Positions 39,032-53,119 of a stretch of 64,000 nucleotides of DNA are shown in pieces. The position numbers were made by a program, and so were the translations under genes. Position 1 is the stretch's first letter, and every line of letters starts with the position of its first letter. A model generated the notes under the pieces. The model was not told where the DNA came from. It did no database searches and worked only from the letters and a program-made list of their open reading frames with translations. The stretch covers positions 2,368,001 through 2,432,000 of the forward strand of contig NZ_CP132334.1 of assembly GCF_030758415.1 (NCBI RefSeq), in the 5' to 3' direction. The stretch comes from Parvularcula sp. IMCC14364. GTDB lineage: Bacteria; Pseudomonadota; Alphaproteobacteria; Caulobacterales; Parvularculaceae.

Positions 39032-39838
39032 ATGGCGCGTCGCAAGCAGATTTACGAAGGCAAGGCCAAGATTCTCTATGAAGGGCCTGAGCCCGGTACC
39101 GTCATCCAGTATTTCAAGGACGATGCCACAGCCTTCAACAACCAGAAACATGCTGTGCTTGAAGGCAAGGGCGTGCTCAACAACCGCATTTCCGAGTTTG
39201 TCATGCTCGGTCTGGAGCGGATTTGCATCCCGACGCATTTCATCAAACGCCTGAACATGCGCGAGCAGCTGATTTATCATGTGGAGATTATTCCGCTCGA
39301 AGTCGTGATCCGCAACGTCGCGGCTGGCTCAATCTGCAAAAGGCTCGGCTTCAAGGAAGGCGAGCCTTTCGCCCGGCCTGTGGTTGAGTTCTACTACAAA
39401 AAAGACGAACTGGGCGATCCGCTTGTCTCCGAAGACCAGATCAATGCATTTGGCTGGGCCAATCCGCAGGAAATAGACGACATGATGGCCTATACCCTGC
39501 GCATCAATGACTATCTGTGCGGCATGTTTGCAGGTGTTGGTATTCAGCTCATTGACTTCAAGGTCGAGTTTGGTCGCCAGTATGATGGTGATCTCATGCG
39601 GATCATTCTGGCAGACGAGATTTCACCGGATAGCTGCCGCCTGTGGGATATTGAAACCGGAGAGATTCTGGACAAGGACCGCTTCCGCAAGGATCTTGGC
39701 GGCTTGACCGATGCGTATACAGAAGTTGCCAAACGCTTGGGCATATTGCGCAAAAATGAAGAAATATCCGATACCGAAGAAATATCCGATACCAAAGGCC
39801 CTGTGCTGGTCAGCAACAATGACGACAAGAAGGACTGA
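39032..39838 (+). CDS. purC: SAICAR synthetase PurC
   Basis: 268 residues. Joins aspartate to CAIR in purine synthesis. [20 protein letters not shown] (start), [17 protein letters not shown] and [14 protein letters not shown] are family hallmarks. ATG at 39032 has AAGGAA ahead. The C-terminal tail adds ~20 residues containing a tandem six-residue repeat (EEISDT twice) encoded by an 18-base direct repeat at about 39759-39794. First gene of purC-purS-purQ-purL, spacings of 3 bases. Confidence 0.96.
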   Translation: MARRKQIYEGKAKILYEGPEPGTVIQYFKDDATAFNNQKHAVLEGKGVLNNRISEFVMLGLERICIPTHFIKRLNMREQLIYHVEIIPLEVVIRNVAAGSICKRLGFKEGEPFARPVVEFYYKKDELGDPLVSEDQINAFGWANPQEIDDMMAYTLRINDYLCGMFAGVGIQLIDFKVEFGRQYDGDLMRIILADEISPDSCRLWDIETGEILDKDRFRKDLGGLTDAYTEVAKRLGILRKNEEISDTEEISDTKGPVLVSNNDDKKD

Positions 39839-39841
39839 GCG

Positions 39842-40084
39842 ATGAAAGCGCGTGTTCATATAACCCTGCGGCCCTCGATACTTGATCCGCAAGGGAACGC
39901 TATTGAAGGGGCCCTCGCCGGTCTCGGGTTCGAGGGTGTTTCAGGAGTTCGGCAGGGCAAGGTGATTGAACTGGAACTAACCGACACAGATGAGACAAGC
40001 GCCCGCAGCAAGGTCGAAGATATGTGCAAGAAGCTGCTCGCCAACCCGGTCATGGAAAATTACGAGATTGAGCTGGTTGGGTAA
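39842..40084 (+). CDS. purS: FGAM synthase subunit PurS
   Basis: 80 residues, MKARVHITLRPSILDPQGNAI being the canonical PurS start. Small dimeric subunit that bridges PurQ and PurL in the three-part phosphoribosylformylglycinamidine synthase. Three bases from both purC and purQ. Confidence 0.95.
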   Translation: MKARVHITLRPSILDPQGNAIEGALAGLGFEGVSGVRQGKVIELELTDTDETSARSKVEDMCKKLLANPVMENYEIELVG

Positions 40085-40087
40085 GCC

Positions 40088-40750
40088 ATGAAATCCTGCG
40101 TCATTGTTTTTCCTGCTTCAAACTGCGACCGGGATGCCGCTGTCGCGCTTGACCAGGCGACCGGTCAGAAGCCAGATATGGTCTGGCATGGTGAAACCAG
40201 TCTGCCGGACACAGATTTTATTCTGCTGCCCGGTGGCTTCTCCTATGGTGATTATCTGCGTTCCGGCGCCATGGCCGGGCGTTCCCCCATCATGCAGGAC
40301 GTGGTGAAAAAAGCAGAAGCTGGCGTGCCTGTTCTGGGCATCTGCAATGGCTTTCAGGTCCTCACGGAAACCGGCCTGTTGCCCGGTGCCCTGATGCGCA
40401 ATGCGGGGCTTGAGTTTGTCTGCGGAATGCAGACCTTGCAGGTGAGCAACAGCGACAGTCAGTTCACGAAAGGTTTGGCGGAAAAGCCCTATGTAGATTT
40501 TCCGGTTGCCCATCATGATGGTAATTACACAGCTGATGAGGAAACGCTAAACCGCCTTGAGGGCGACAACCGCGTTGCCTTTCGGTATGTGACGAACCCC
40601 AATGGCAGCAGCCGGAACATCGCCGGCATCCTCAACGAAAAAGGCAATGTTCTCGGCCTGATGCCGCACCCGGAGCGCGTGATTTCACCCCTGCTGGGCG
40701 GTGAAGACGGCACAGCTTTTTTCAATTCCGCAATTCAAGCATTTGGATGA
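40088..40750 (+). CDS. purQ: FGAM synthase glutaminase subunit PurQ
   Basis: 220 residues, class I glutamine amidotransferase. Nucleophile Cys86 in [10 protein letters not shown], with His194 and Glu196 in PHPER. Releases ammonia from glutamine for PurL. Overall length is normal (~220). Confidence 0.96.
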   Translation: MKSCVIVFPASNCDRDAAVALDQATGQKPDMVWHGETSLPDTDFILLPGGFSYGDYLRSGAMAGRSPIMQDVVKKAEAGVPVLGICNGFQVLTETGLLPGALMRNAGLEFVCGMQTLQVSNSDSQFTKGLAEKPYVDFPVAHHDGNYTADEETLNRLEGDNRVAFRYVTNPNGSSRNIAGILNEKGNVLGLMPHPERVISPLLGGEDGTAFFNSAIQAFG

Positions 40751-40756
40751 TCTGTG

Positions 40757-43498
40757 ATGACCACAATCACCCCTGACGTAATCAACGACCATGGCCTCAC
40801 GCCGGAAGAATATGACCGTATCAAAGGGCATATGGGCCGGGAGCCTAATTTGCTGGAACTTGGCATTTTCTCTGTGATGTGGTCGGAACACTGCTCCTAC
40901 AAGTCATCTCGCCGGCATCTGGCAAAGCTGCCGACGAAAGCAGAACATGTGATCTGTGGGCCCGGTGAAAATGCCGGGGTGATCGACATTGGCGATGGGC
41001 CGGACGGCGTGAAACTCGCTGCCATTTTCAAAATGGAAAGCCACAACCACCCGTCGTTTATCGAACCTTATCAGGGCGCAGCGACTGGCGTGGGTGGCAT
41101 CATGCGCGATGTCTTCACGATGGGCGCGCGCCCAGTGGCCAACATGAATGCGTTGCGTTTTGGTGCCATCGACCACCCGAAGACGCGGCACCTGCTGTCT
41201 GGTGTAGTGGCCGGGATTGGCGGTTATGGCAACTGCATGGGCGTGCCAACAGTTGGTGGAGAGACGAATTTCGATGCCGGTTATAATGGCAACATCCTCG
41301 TCAACGCCATGTGTGTGGGACTGGCCGAACAGCACAGGATTTTCTATTCTGCTGCACGCGGTGCCGGGAACCCGGTTGTCTATGTCGGGGCCAAGACGGG
41401 CCGTGACGGCATTCACGGCGCGACCATGGCCTCTGCCGAGTTTGACGATGCATCGGAAGAAAAGCGCCCGACCGTTCAGGTTGGTGATCCGTTTACCGAG
41501 AAACTGCTGCTGGAAGCATGCCTTGAGCTGATGGCAGAAGATGCCATCATCGCCATTCAGGATATGGGTGCCGCCGGGCTCACTTCTTCTTCTGTGGAAA
41601 TGGCCGCGAAAGGCGGCGGCGGTTTTGACATGGACCTCGACAAAGTACCCCAACGCGAAACTGGCATGACGGCGTATGAAATGATGCTGTCAGAAAGTCA
41701 GGAACGCATGCTGATGGTCATCAAGCCAGAGGCAGAAGCAAAAGCCCGGGCAATATTCGAGAAATGGGATCTCGACTTTGCCGTGATCGGCGAGACAACT
41801 GACACGGGTCGATTGGTGATCCGGCATCTGGGCGACATCCAGGCAGACATGCCTGTGCCGCCCCTGGCCGATGATGCCCCGAATTATGATCGTCCTTATA
41901 CTAAGGCAGAGAAACCGACACCGCTGGCGGATCCGCGTGTTACCATACGCGAAGCACTGATCACGCTCAGTGCCGACAAGCCCGTTGAGGAAATGGGCGC
42001 GCTGGCCGAAGCCCTGATCGAGGAAAAGCTGAGCGAGATTACCGCTGTCGAAGCCGCCGGCTGGTCAGCGGCTCCCGGCAAGGCAGAGCTTTACGTCCGG
42101 CTGCACCCGGAAGCTGATGCAGCGGCGGTCGCAGGCCTGACGCAGGCGGCCGATAATCTGGCCGAGACGGGGATGATAGTCGGCGCTGCATCTGAGCTCA
42201 ATGCGCAAGAGGTTTCACTGGCGGACCAGCCCGGTGGCGACACTCTGCTCATGGCATTGGCCAATCTTCTGGGTACACCGGACCTTTGCGCCCGGTCGTG
42301 GATATGGTCGCAATATGACCACACCGTCATGGGCGACACTGTCGTGCCGCCGGGCGGTAATGCCGCCGTGGTGCGCGTGCATGACACAACTAAAGCGTTG
42401 GTAATCTCTACCGATGTCACGCCGCGCTATTGCAAGGCTGACCCACATGAAGGTGGCAAACAGGCAGTTGCCGAAACCTGGCGCAACCTTTGCGCGGCAG
42501 GTGCCAAGCCCCTGGCCATCACCAACTGCCTGAATTTCGGCAACCCTGAGCGCCCGGAAATCATGGCCCAGTTTGTCGGTTGCATCGAAGGCATGGCAGA
42601 AGCCTGTGAAGCCCTCGCTTATCCAGTGATCTCCGGCAATGTCTCGCTCTATAACGAAACCAACGGTCAGGCGATCCCGCCGACACCCGCCATCGGCGGC
42701 GTCGGACTGATTGAACATGTTCAGCACACAGCCCGCAATGATACGGCCACAGCCGGTGACACATTGTTGGCGCTGGGCATCACGCGTGGCTGGCTTGGCC
42801 AGTCAGTCTATATGCGTGATCTGTTCGATTCCATTGAGGGAGCACCGCCACCGGTTGACCTGAAAGCAGAACGTGAGACCGGTGAGTTCATCCGCAGGAT
42901 CATTCAGGATGGCTTGCCCACGGCCGTGACAGATGTGGCCGATGGTGGACTGCTGGTTGCAGCGGCTGAAATGGCCATGGGCGCCGGCCTTGGCCTGATG
43001 CTGACAACGCCGGTAAAGGAGCGCCGGGCCGCTTACTGGTTTGGCGAAGATCAGGGACGCTACCTTGTCGCTGTCTCTACTGATGCGGCCGACAGCCTGA
43101 TCCTGAAAGCTTCCATGGCCGGTATTCAGGCCACCAAACTGGGAATGTTCGGTGGTGAAGATATTATTCTGGACGAGGAAGATATGATCGGCCTGATTGA
43201 TCTTGTCGATATTCATCAGGGTACACTGCCCGCGCTCATGACCCCGCAGAAGGAGACAGCCACCATGCCCATGGCACAAGAAGACATCAAATCCATGATC
43301 CTTGAAGCCCTGCCCGATGCTGAGGTCGAGATTGAAGACCTTGCCGGAGACGGCGATCATTATAAAGCACGGATCATCTCTGCGGCGTTCAACGGCAAGT
43401 CCCGCGTGGCGCAGCACCAACTGGTGTACAAGGCCCTGAAAGGCAAGATGGGCGGCGAGTTACACGCCCTCGCACTTGAGACCGTGGCAAAAGAATAA
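40757..43498 (+). CDS. purL: FGAM synthase PurL with linker insertion and in-frame C-terminal BolA domain
   Basis: 913 residues against ~740 for small-type PurL. Residues 1-~390 are the first PurM-like half ([40 protein letters not shown]). Residues ~391-493 (from about [11 protein letters not shown] to AQEVSLADQ) have no counterpart in the PurL linker as I know it and look like a small alpha/beta domain. Residues ~494-830 are the second half ([37 protein letters not shown]). Without a stop, the frame runs into a full BolA-like domain from residue ~837. Elsewhere in alphaproteobacteria bolA is a separate gene after purL. ATG at 40757; GTG at 40754 is adjacent. Confidence 0.9.
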   Translation: MTTITPDVINDHGLTPEEYDRIKGHMGREPNLLELGIFSVMWSEHCSYKSSRRHLAKLPTKAEHVICGPGENAGVIDIGDGPDGVKLAAIFKMESHNHPSFIEPYQGAATGVGGIMRDVFTMGARPVANMNALRFGAIDHPKTRHLLSGVVAGIGGYGNCMGVPTVGGETNFDAGYNGNILVNAMCVGLAEQHRIFYSAARGAGNPVVYVGAKTGRDGIHGATMASAEFDDASEEKRPTVQVGDPFTEKLLLEACLELMAEDAIIAIQDMGAAGLTSSSVEMAAKGGGGFDMDLDKVPQRETGMTAYEMMLSESQERMLMVIKPEAEAKARAIFEKWDLDFAVIGETTDTGRLVIRHLGDIQADMPVPPLADDAPNYDRPYTKAEKPTPLADPRVTIREALITLSADKPVEEMGALAEALIEEKLSEITAVEAAGWSAAPGKAELYVRLHPEADAAAVAGLTQAADNLAETGMIVGAASELNAQEVSLADQPGGDTLLMALANLLGTPDLCARSWIWSQYDHTVMGDTVVPPGGNAAVVRVHDTTKALVISTDVTPRYCKADPHEGGKQAVAETWRNLCAAGAKPLAITNCLNFGNPERPEIMAQFVGCIEGMAEACEALAYPVISGNVSLYNETNGQAIPPTPAIGGVGLIEHVQHTARNDTATAGDTLLALGITRGWLGQSVYMRDLFDSIEGAPPPVDLKAERETGEFIRRIIQDGLPTAVTDVADGGLLVAAAEMAMGAGLGLMLTTPVKERRAAYWFGEDQGRYLVAVSTDAADSLILKASMAGIQATKLGMFGGEDIILDEEDMIGLIDLVDIHQGTLPALMTPQKETATMPMAQEDIKSMILEALPDAEVEIEDLAGDGDHYKARIISAAFNGKSRVAQHQLVYKALKGKMGGELHALALETVAKE
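43265..43498 (+). CDS. BolA-family domain, possibly also translated from its own start
   Basis: The last 77 codons of the purL frame encode a complete BolA protein ([20 protein letters not shown], then [20 protein letters not shown] with the conserved His). BolA proteins bind glutaredoxins and iron-sulphur clusters. AAGGAG at 43250-43255 sits 9 bases before the ATG at 43265, so an independent product is possible alongside, or instead of, the fusion. No monothiol glutaredoxin gene follows; pdxH converges 3 bases after the stop. Confidence 0.7.
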   Translation: MPMAQEDIKSMILEALPDAEVEIEDLAGDGDHYKARIISAAFNGKSRVAQHQLVYKALKGKMGGELHALALETVAKE

Positions 43499-43501
43499 CG
43501 A

Positions 43502-44179
43502 TCAGGGATACAGCCAGGATCGCTGCCAACCTTCCGGTGACGACGTGAAGAGCAGCCGGTCATGCAGGCGGAAAGGACGGTTGACCCAGAACTCTATTGT
43601 CTGGGGGCGCACAACCCAGCCGATCCAGTTTTCAGGACGTGGCACGGGCCTGTCCTCATAGATTTCCTCATAATCGGTGACGCGCTGGCGGAGAATTTCC
43701 CGGTCTTCCAGAGGGCGCGACTGAAAAGAGGCCCAGGCGCCGATCTGTGAGCCCCGCGCGCGCTCCGCAAAGTAGTTATCGCATTCGCTGTTGCTGAGCG
43801 CTTCAACCTGGCCACGCACACGCACCTGCCGCCGGATGGATTTCCAGTGGAGACACAATGCTGCCTGCGGGTTGGCGCTCAACTCTTCCCCTTTCGCGCT
43901 TTCGCTGTTGGAATAAAATGAAAAGCCGCTCCTGCTCACATCCTTGAGCAGCACCACGCGCACATCCGGCAGGCCGCCCGCATCTGCTGTGGCCAGAGAC
44001 ATGGCGTTCGGGTCGTTCACTTCGTGCTTTCGCGCGAGTTGAAACCAGTTGATGAACAGATCAACAGGATCATCCGACGTGAACACCTCACCCTGGTCTT
44101 CTGCGACGTTGAAAGCCTCTTTGCCAGCCTTGTATTCTTTGGCTGTAGGCGTTTTGGGGATCAGACCTTCATCTGCCAT
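43502..44179 (-). CDS. pdxH: pyridoxamine 5'-phosphate oxidase
   Basis: 225 residues, FMN-dependent enzyme of vitamin B6 salvage and synthesis. VRVVLLKDVSRSGFSFYSNSES, RQVRVRGQVEAL and the C-terminal RLHDRLLFT...WQRSWLYP are diagnostic; ARGSQIGAWAS is the phosphate-binding stretch. ATG at 44179 has GGAGG eight bases ahead; the open frame to 44368 overlaps aroC and is not coding. Confidence 0.95.
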   Translation of the reverse strand: MADEGLIPKTPTAKEYKAGKEAFNVAEDQGEVFTSDDPVDLFINWFQLARKHEVNDPNAMSLATADAGGLPDVRVVLLKDVSRSGFSFYSNSESAKGEELSANPQAALCLHWKSIRRQVRVRGQVEALSNSECDNYFAERARGSQIGAWASFQSRPLEDREILRQRVTDYEEIYEDRPVPRPENWIGWVVRPQTIEFWVNRPFRLHDRLLFTSSPEGWQRSWLYP

Positions 44180-44239
44180 TGGAAATGCCTCCGGAACATG
44201 TCTAGTAGTATGAGCAAGTGATTGATATGACACAAACTT

Positions 44240-45340
44240 ATGTCTGATAATACGTTTGGCAAGATGTTTCGCGTGACAACCTGGGGGGAATCCCACGGGC
44301 CGGCGATCGGCTGTGTGGTGGATGGCTGCCCGCCGGGACTCACCCTGACGCCGGAAATGATCCAGCAACGGCTGGATGAACGCCGCCCCGGCACCTCAAA
44401 ATTCGTGACACAACGTCGCGAGCCGGATGCCGTCAAAATCCTGTCCGGCGTCTTTGAAGATGATCGCAGCGATGGGCCGCGCACCACTGGCACACCGATC
44501 TGCCTGATGATCGAGAATGTGGACCAGCGCTCGAAAGACTACTCGGATATTCGCGACAAATATCGCCCGGGCCATGCGGATTACACCTACGAAGCAAAAT
44601 ACGGCCTGCGCGATTATCGCGGCGGCGGACGCTCCTCCGCCCGTGAGACCGCTTCGCGCGTGGCCGCCGGGGCTGTCGCCGCACAGGTGCTGACCACGCT
44701 TTATGGCGGGGCGGTGAAAATTCACGCCGGCATGGTGCAGATGGGCCCGCATGGTATAGACCGTGAACGGATTGACTGGAACAGCGTCAACGATAACCCT
44801 CTCTGGTGCCCGGACCCCGTGGCAGCAAAACAGTGGGAAGGTATTCTCGACAAGGCCCGCAAGGATGGCTCCTCCCTCGGCGCAATAATTGAAGTGGTCG
44901 CGCAGGGCGTACCCGCCGGGCTTGGGGCGCCGGTCTATGGCAAAGTCGATACCGACCTTGCGGCCGCGCTGATGTCCATCAATGCCGTCAAGGGAGTGGA
45001 GATCGGTGCCGGCATGGCAACCGCTGCACTGACCGGTGAGGGCAACGCCGATGAAATGCGCGCCGGGCATGACGGACCACGCTTCCTGTCCAACAATGCC
45101 GGCGGCGTGCTGGGCGGCATCAGTACAGGACAGGACATCGTGGCGCGATTTGCGGTGAAGCCGACTTCTTCCATTTTGACACCGCGCAAGACTGTCACCA
45201 AATCAGGCGAAGAGACAGAAATTGTCACAAAAGGCAGGCATGACCCTTGTGTCGGTATTCGCGCCGTGCCGGTGGCTGTCGCCATGACAGCCTGTGTGCT
45301 GGCCGATCATGCCCTGCGTCACCGGGCACAATGTGGATGA
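44240..45340 (+). CDS. aroC: chorismate synthase
   Basis: 366 residues. Last step of the shikimate pathway, EPSP to chorismate, using reduced [23 protein letters not shown] (start), [20 protein letters not shown] and [19 protein letters not shown] match the three classic signatures. Divergent from pdxH, with 60 bases between starts. Confidence 0.96.
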   Translation: MSDNTFGKMFRVTTWGESHGPAIGCVVDGCPPGLTLTPEMIQQRLDERRPGTSKFVTQRREPDAVKILSGVFEDDRSDGPRTTGTPICLMIENVDQRSKDYSDIRDKYRPGHADYTYEAKYGLRDYRGGGRSSARETASRVAAGAVAAQVLTTLYGGAVKIHAGMVQMGPHGIDRERIDWNSVNDNPLWCPDPVAAKQWEGILDKARKDGSSLGAIIEVVAQGVPAGLGAPVYGKVDTDLAAALMSINAVKGVEIGAGMATAALTGEGNADEMRAGHDGPRFLSNNAGGVLGGISTGQDIVARFAVKPTSSILTPRKTVTKSGEETEIVTKGRHDPCVGIRAVPVAVAMTACVLADHALRHRAQCG

Positions 45341-45404
45341 TACGCCTTTGGCGTAATGCAGGGAACGTACTTCTGGCATAGGGAACTAACGCGCCTCTGG
45401 CGCG
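45341..45404. repeat. short hairpin repeats between aroC and mscS
   Basis: TACGCC-TTT-GGCGTA (45341-45355) and CGCGCC-TCT-GGCGCG (45390-45404) are two perfect 6-bp stems with 3-base loops. Between them lies a decayed version (TACTTCTGGCATA), and GGGAAC occurs twice (45361 and 45381), suggesting a small degenerate tandem unit. No T run follows, so not a standard terminator. Confidence 0.5.
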
Positions 45405-45444
45405 ATCTGACCGAATGTGAACTGGAATAAAGAGGAGAATTGAG

Positions 45445-46299
45445 ATGCAGGAAAATACAGGCGATGCGGCCAATATGAGCTCTGAAAATGTACAGGTGCT
45501 GATGAATACACTGGCGGAGAAAGCGGCTGAATGGGGTATGAGTGCGGTCAGTGCGCTCATTATCCTGATTATTGGCCTGTTTGTGGCCGGGCGTATAAAG
45601 AGCGCCATCAGGAAAGTCATGACACGCACCGGCAAGCTCGATGCGATGCTGATCGGGTTTATTTCCAGTCTGGTTTACTATGCCGCTCTTGCGCTCGTAC
45701 TGGTTATGGTGCTGGGCAGCTTCGGTGTGCAGACAACCAGCCTTGCCGCCGTCATTGGTGCGGCGGGCCTTGCCATCGGCCTCGCCCTGCAGGGTACGCT
45801 GGGCCATGTTGCGTCTGGCGTGATGCTGCTCGCGTTCCGGCCATTCAAAATCGGTGATTATGTGGAAGCCGGAGGAGAAGCCGGGACGATCAAGGACATC
45901 ACAATCTTCACGACTGAAATGGCAACCGTAGACAACAAGAAGATCATTATCCCGAACGGTAAAATCTGGGATGATACGATCACCAACTATTCAGCGAATA
46001 CCGACCGTCGCCTCGATATGGTCTTTGGCATTTCGTATGATGATGACATCGGCAAGGCGCGTGACATCATCCTGCAGATCATCAAGGATGACGAGCGCGT
46101 GCAGGACACGCCTGCCCCGCTCGTTGAGGTCAACAGCCTTGGTGACTTCTCGGTCGATTTCACCGTGCGCATGTGGCTGAAAGGCTCTGACTATTTCGCG
46201 GTGAAATGGGACATGAACCGGAAAATCAAGGAAGCATTTGACGCGCAGGGCGTGAATATCCCCTTCCCGACGACGATCGAGATCCAGAAACAGGGCTGA
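45445..46299 (+). CDS. MscS-type small-conductance mechanosensitive channel
   Basis: 284 residues, the size of E. coli MscS (286). Three helices; the pore helix AVIGAAGLAIGLALQGTLGHVASGVML carries the Ala/Gly packing pattern, followed by FKIGDYVEAGGEAGTIKDI of the beta domain and IPNGKIWDDTITNYS. Releases solutes on hypo-osmotic shock. Strong ribosome site AGAGGAGA before the ATG at 45445. Confidence 0.93.
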   Translation: MQENTGDAANMSSENVQVLMNTLAEKAAEWGMSAVSALIILIIGLFVAGRIKSAIRKVMTRTGKLDAMLIGFISSLVYYAALALVLVMVLGSFGVQTTSLAAVIGAAGLAIGLALQGTLGHVASGVMLLAFRPFKIGDYVEAGGEAGTIKDITIFTTEMATVDNKKIIIPNGKIWDDTITNYSANTDRRLDMVFGISYDDDIGKARDIILQIIKDDERVQDTPAPLVEVNSLGDFSVDFTVRMWLKGSDYFAVKWDMNRKIKEAFDAQGVNIPFPTTIEIQKQG

Positions 46300-46340
46300 C
46301 GAACTGTCTCTGCTGAGCAGGCGTGCCTTGTTTTCACCCA

Positions 46341-46369
46341 TTGCAGGCCTGCCGCAGAATGCCTAATAT
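46341..46369 (+). promoter_or_regulatory. candidate sigma-70 promoter of a leaderless gene
   Basis: TTGCAG (46341-46346), 17-base spacer, TAATAT (46364-46369). The expected transcription start, 6-8 bases further, coincides with the ATG at 46376, and no ribosome site precedes that ATG, so the mRNA may be leaderless. Confidence 0.4.
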
Positions 46370-46375
46370 AGTTAT

Positions 46376-46684
46376 ATGGTAGATGATAATTCCTTTCACG
46401 ATAATGGCCCGGCAACCCGTGGGACGGGTAGCTTCGGTGCTAGGTTGCGCACTGTTTCCGTGCTGCTTGTGGCAAGTTTTCTGGTCGGTGCCGTCCTGAC
46501 CCTGGCAGGCATTTCCCCGATTGAACTTTGGGAAAGCCTCGCCAGAGGCATTTACGAACTGGCAGAGCGTTTCCTCGACACCGGCTGGAGCACTGTGCGC
46601 ACGGCGCTGATTTATATTGCTGTCGGCGCGGTCATTGTTGTGCCCGTCTGGGCTGTGGTAAAATTATTCAGCCTACGGAAATAA
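46376..46684 (+). CDS. small two-helix membrane protein (DUF6460-like)
   Basis: 102 residues. Two transmembrane helices (~26-46 and ~77-97) joined by a polar loop (SLARGIYELAERFLDTGWSTV). ISPIELWESL and VVVPVWAVVKLFSL resemble the small alphaproteobacterial family DUF6460, function unknown. No Shine-Dalgarno is visible. Confidence 0.6.
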   Translation: MVDDNSFHDNGPATRGTGSFGARLRTVSVLLVASFLVGAVLTLAGISPIELWESLARGIYELAERFLDTGWSTVRTALIYIAVGAVIVVPVWAVVKLFSLRK

Positions 46685-46779
46685 ATTTCCACGCCTGAGT
46701 GCTTTTTGACCTTTCTGCGTGACGGGATTTTGATCACCCGGAATAGCCAATGCATGACTTGCGGCCTTCAAGGCCCGGA

Positions 46780-50816
<4,037 letters not shown>

Positions 50817-51003
50817 CGTTCCTTTTCCCATTCACTGCGGGGATGACGGCATCCCAAGCAGGATTCGGATATAGAACATATAGAGAACAATCAGTTTTCC
50901 CGCAACAGTTTTATGAGAACGGATCAGGCAGCCTGTGTAAGTTTACTTGCCGCTATGCCAAAAGCGCAGCGAAGAAAGACTGAAATGTCAGTATTGGAAT
51001 TGC

Positions 51004-51840
51004 TCAGCCGTCGACCTGGGCGGTGCGTTGTTCCTGGGCGGCCTCGAACACGTCCTCGAGATTGCGGCTGCGGAACAGGCGATATGTATCTTCATACCAT
51101 TCCCCACCCGGATAATTGTACCCCAGGATTGCCGCATGGCGCTGCGCCTCTGGCAGGACACCCAGTTCCAGATAGGCTTCGACCAGACGGTGCAACGCTT
51201 CTTCCGTGTGACTGGTGGTCTGGAAATTATCGACCACATTATTGAAACGGTTGATCGCGGCGACATGCTGGTTGCGGCGCAGGTAGAAGCGCCCCACTTC
51301 CATTTCCTTGCCGGCCAGATGGTCGTAGGTCATGTCCAGCTTCAGGCGGGCATCGCGCGCATATTCCGTGTCCGGATAACGTCGCATGACATCGTTCAGG
51401 GCTTCCAGCGCATTTCGGGTAATGTCCTGATCACGCTCCACATCGCGGATGCGCTCGTAATGGCACATGGCGCGCAGGTAATATGCATACGGTGCATCCT
51501 TGTTGCCCGGGTGAATAGACAGGAAGCGCTCAATGTCGGCCAGCGCGTCTTCATACTGTGTCTGCTCATATTTTACGAAAGCTGACATGAGCATGGCGCG
51601 GCGGGCCCATGAAGAATATGGATGCTGGCGCTCGACCTCGTCGAAGAACAGGATCGCCTCGTCGAAACGACGGCGCTCCATGTTGTCCACAGCTTCCTGA
51701 TACAGTGCCTCGACCGGGCGCTCTACATACGCGAATTTATCCCGGGCGTCCGTGTCGTTACCGGAGCAGGCAGCAAGACCAAGAGCCAGTGCGCAGGCGG
51801 CGGCAAGGGCTTTGACAGAGACAGTGGTTGCAATACGCAT
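51004..51840 (-). CDS. bamD: outer-membrane assembly lipoprotein BamD
   Basis: 278 residues. Signal peptide with lipobox LAAC at ~21-24, then TPR repeats (VEALYQEAVDNMERRRFDEAILFFDEVERQHPYSSWARRA). Part of the BAM complex that inserts beta-barrels. AGGAG precedes the ATG at 51840. It lies in the conserved lpxC-bamD-recN-ligA order. Confidence 0.94.
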   Translation of the reverse strand: MRIATTVSVKALAAACALALGLAACSGNDTDARDKFAYVERPVEALYQEAVDNMERRRFDEAILFFDEVERQHPYSSWARRAMLMSAFVKYEQTQYEDALADIERFLSIHPGNKDAPYAYYLRAMCHYERIRDVERDQDITRNALEALNDVMRRYPDTEYARDARLKLDMTYDHLAGKEMEVGRFYLRRNQHVAAINRFNNVVDNFQTTSHTEEALHRLVEAYLELGVLPEAQRHAAILGYNYPGGEWYEDTYRLFRSRNLEDVFEAAQEQRTAQVDG

Positions 51841-51972
51841 ATTCGATGGCTCCTAAACTTATGCCAGTAACACTTTTCCAGAATGTCTTATTGGCAAACC
51901 GCAGGCGGGTCAAACCTCCAGAGGGCGGGTTGCGGGTCAAAATGGCTTAAAAATCAGAAACGTGGGCGCGGA

Positions 51973-52911
51973 TCAGGCCTGCGCACGGACGCTTTCAGCA
52001 TCGGCATTGCTGACGCTGACCAGCTCGACCTTGTCCGGATTGTCGAGAATGGCTCTGGCAAGGCGCGTGTTCATGTCATGGCCCGGCTTGAAGGCGGTGA
52101 CGCGGCCCTGCAACGGCATACCAAGCAGGTAGAGGTCGCCCAGCAAGTCCAATGCCTTGTGGGACGCGAATTCGTTGCTGAGGCGCAGGCCGCCTTCATT
52201 CTCGATCTGGCCGTTATTGACAACGATGGCATTATCATAGGAGCCACCCAGCGCCAGACCGCGCGCGCGCATGGCCTCCACGTCGCTCAGGTAACAGAAG
52301 GTGCGCGCCGGGGCGACATTGGCCTGAAACTCTGCCGGTGTGACGGTCATTGAGGCACGCTGCTTGCCAATGGCCGGGTCGATATAATCGACCAGCACAT
52401 CGATATTGAAACCTGGGACTTCATCTTCATCCAGCGGCAGCGCATAGGCCCAGCGGTCCCCGTCCTGGACACTGATTTTTTCCTTGATGCGCAAGGCAAA
52501 TTTCGGGCTGTTCAGCTGGCGCAGGCCCGCGCGCTCGATGAGCTTGAGGAAGGGCTCGGCACTTCCGTCCATGATCGGCAGCTCGGCATTGTCCACTTCG
52601 ACAATGACATTATCAACGCCATAGCCTGCGAAGGCTGCCATCAGATGCTCGACAGTGGAAATCTCGATACCATGGTCATTCACCAGCGACGTCCCAAGCT
52701 GGGTACCAGCCACATTTGCCGGTGAGGCCTTGATGGAAACCTGATGCAGGGAAGCGGCTTGCGCATCCAGGCTATTGCAGGTCAGAAGATCGATGCGGCG
52801 GAAGATGATGCCGGTGCCAGCGGGTGCCGGATGCAGTTGCATATTCACCTGCTCACCACAATGCAGCCCTGTCCCCGCACAAGAGACAGATGTTCTGACA
52901 GTGGTTTGCAT
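51973..52911 (-). CDS. lpxC: UDP-3-O-acyl-N-acetylglucosamine deacetylase LpxC
   Basis: 312 residues. Zinc ligands lie in STVEHLMAAF and FASHKALDLLGDL; GTGLHCGEQVNM and IMDGSAEPF are family motifs. First committed step of lipid A synthesis, so an LPS-bearing outer membrane is expected. I choose ATG 52911 (MQTTVRTSVSCAGTG fits the family start) over GTG at 52947. A CtrA-like site lies upstream. Confidence 0.95.
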   Translation of the reverse strand: MQTTVRTSVSCAGTGLHCGEQVNMQLHPAPAGTGIIFRRIDLLTCNSLDAQAASLHQVSIKASPANVAGTQLGTSLVNDHGIEISTVEHLMAAFAGYGVDNVIVEVDNAELPIMDGSAEPFLKLIERAGLRQLNSPKFALRIKEKISVQDGDRWAYALPLDEDEVPGFNIDVLVDYIDPAIGKQRASMTVTPAEFQANVAPARTFCYLSDVEAMRARGLALGGSYDNAIVVNNGQIENEGGLRLSNEFASHKALDLLGDLYLLGMPLQGRVTAFKPGHDMNTRLARAILDNPDKVELVSVSNADAESVRAQA

Positions 52912-53084
52912 GAGAAAAGATGAATGTGTGTCTAACTGATCGAACACTGGAATTACGCCCTACACTACAGCCTGACCATACTTAAGATTGGCCGGATTAA
53001 AATTGCCCCCACCGGACAATGTGAATATGCGCAAGGGCGCGCGCATTCAAATAAAGGTATGTTACATAATACTACAGACAGCGG

Positions 53085-53099
53085 TTAACCATCTGTTAT
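53085..53099. promoter_or_regulatory. candidate CtrA box upstream of lpxC
   Basis: TTAACCATCTGTTAT: TTAA, seven bases, then TTAT, one mismatch from the CtrA consensus TTAA-N7-TTAA. Lies ~175 bases upstream of the lpxC start, in the ftsZ-lpxC spacer. Confidence 0.4.
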
Positions 53100-53119
53100 T
53101 ACAGGTTAATTTCTGTAAC

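Noticed and set aside
40904-41653. 249-codon frame antisense to purL
   Set aside because: Shadow of purL; no independent start signal.
46763-46775. GGCCTT-C-AAGGCC as ligA terminator
   Set aside because: A one-base loop is sterically impossible at full stem length and no T run follows.
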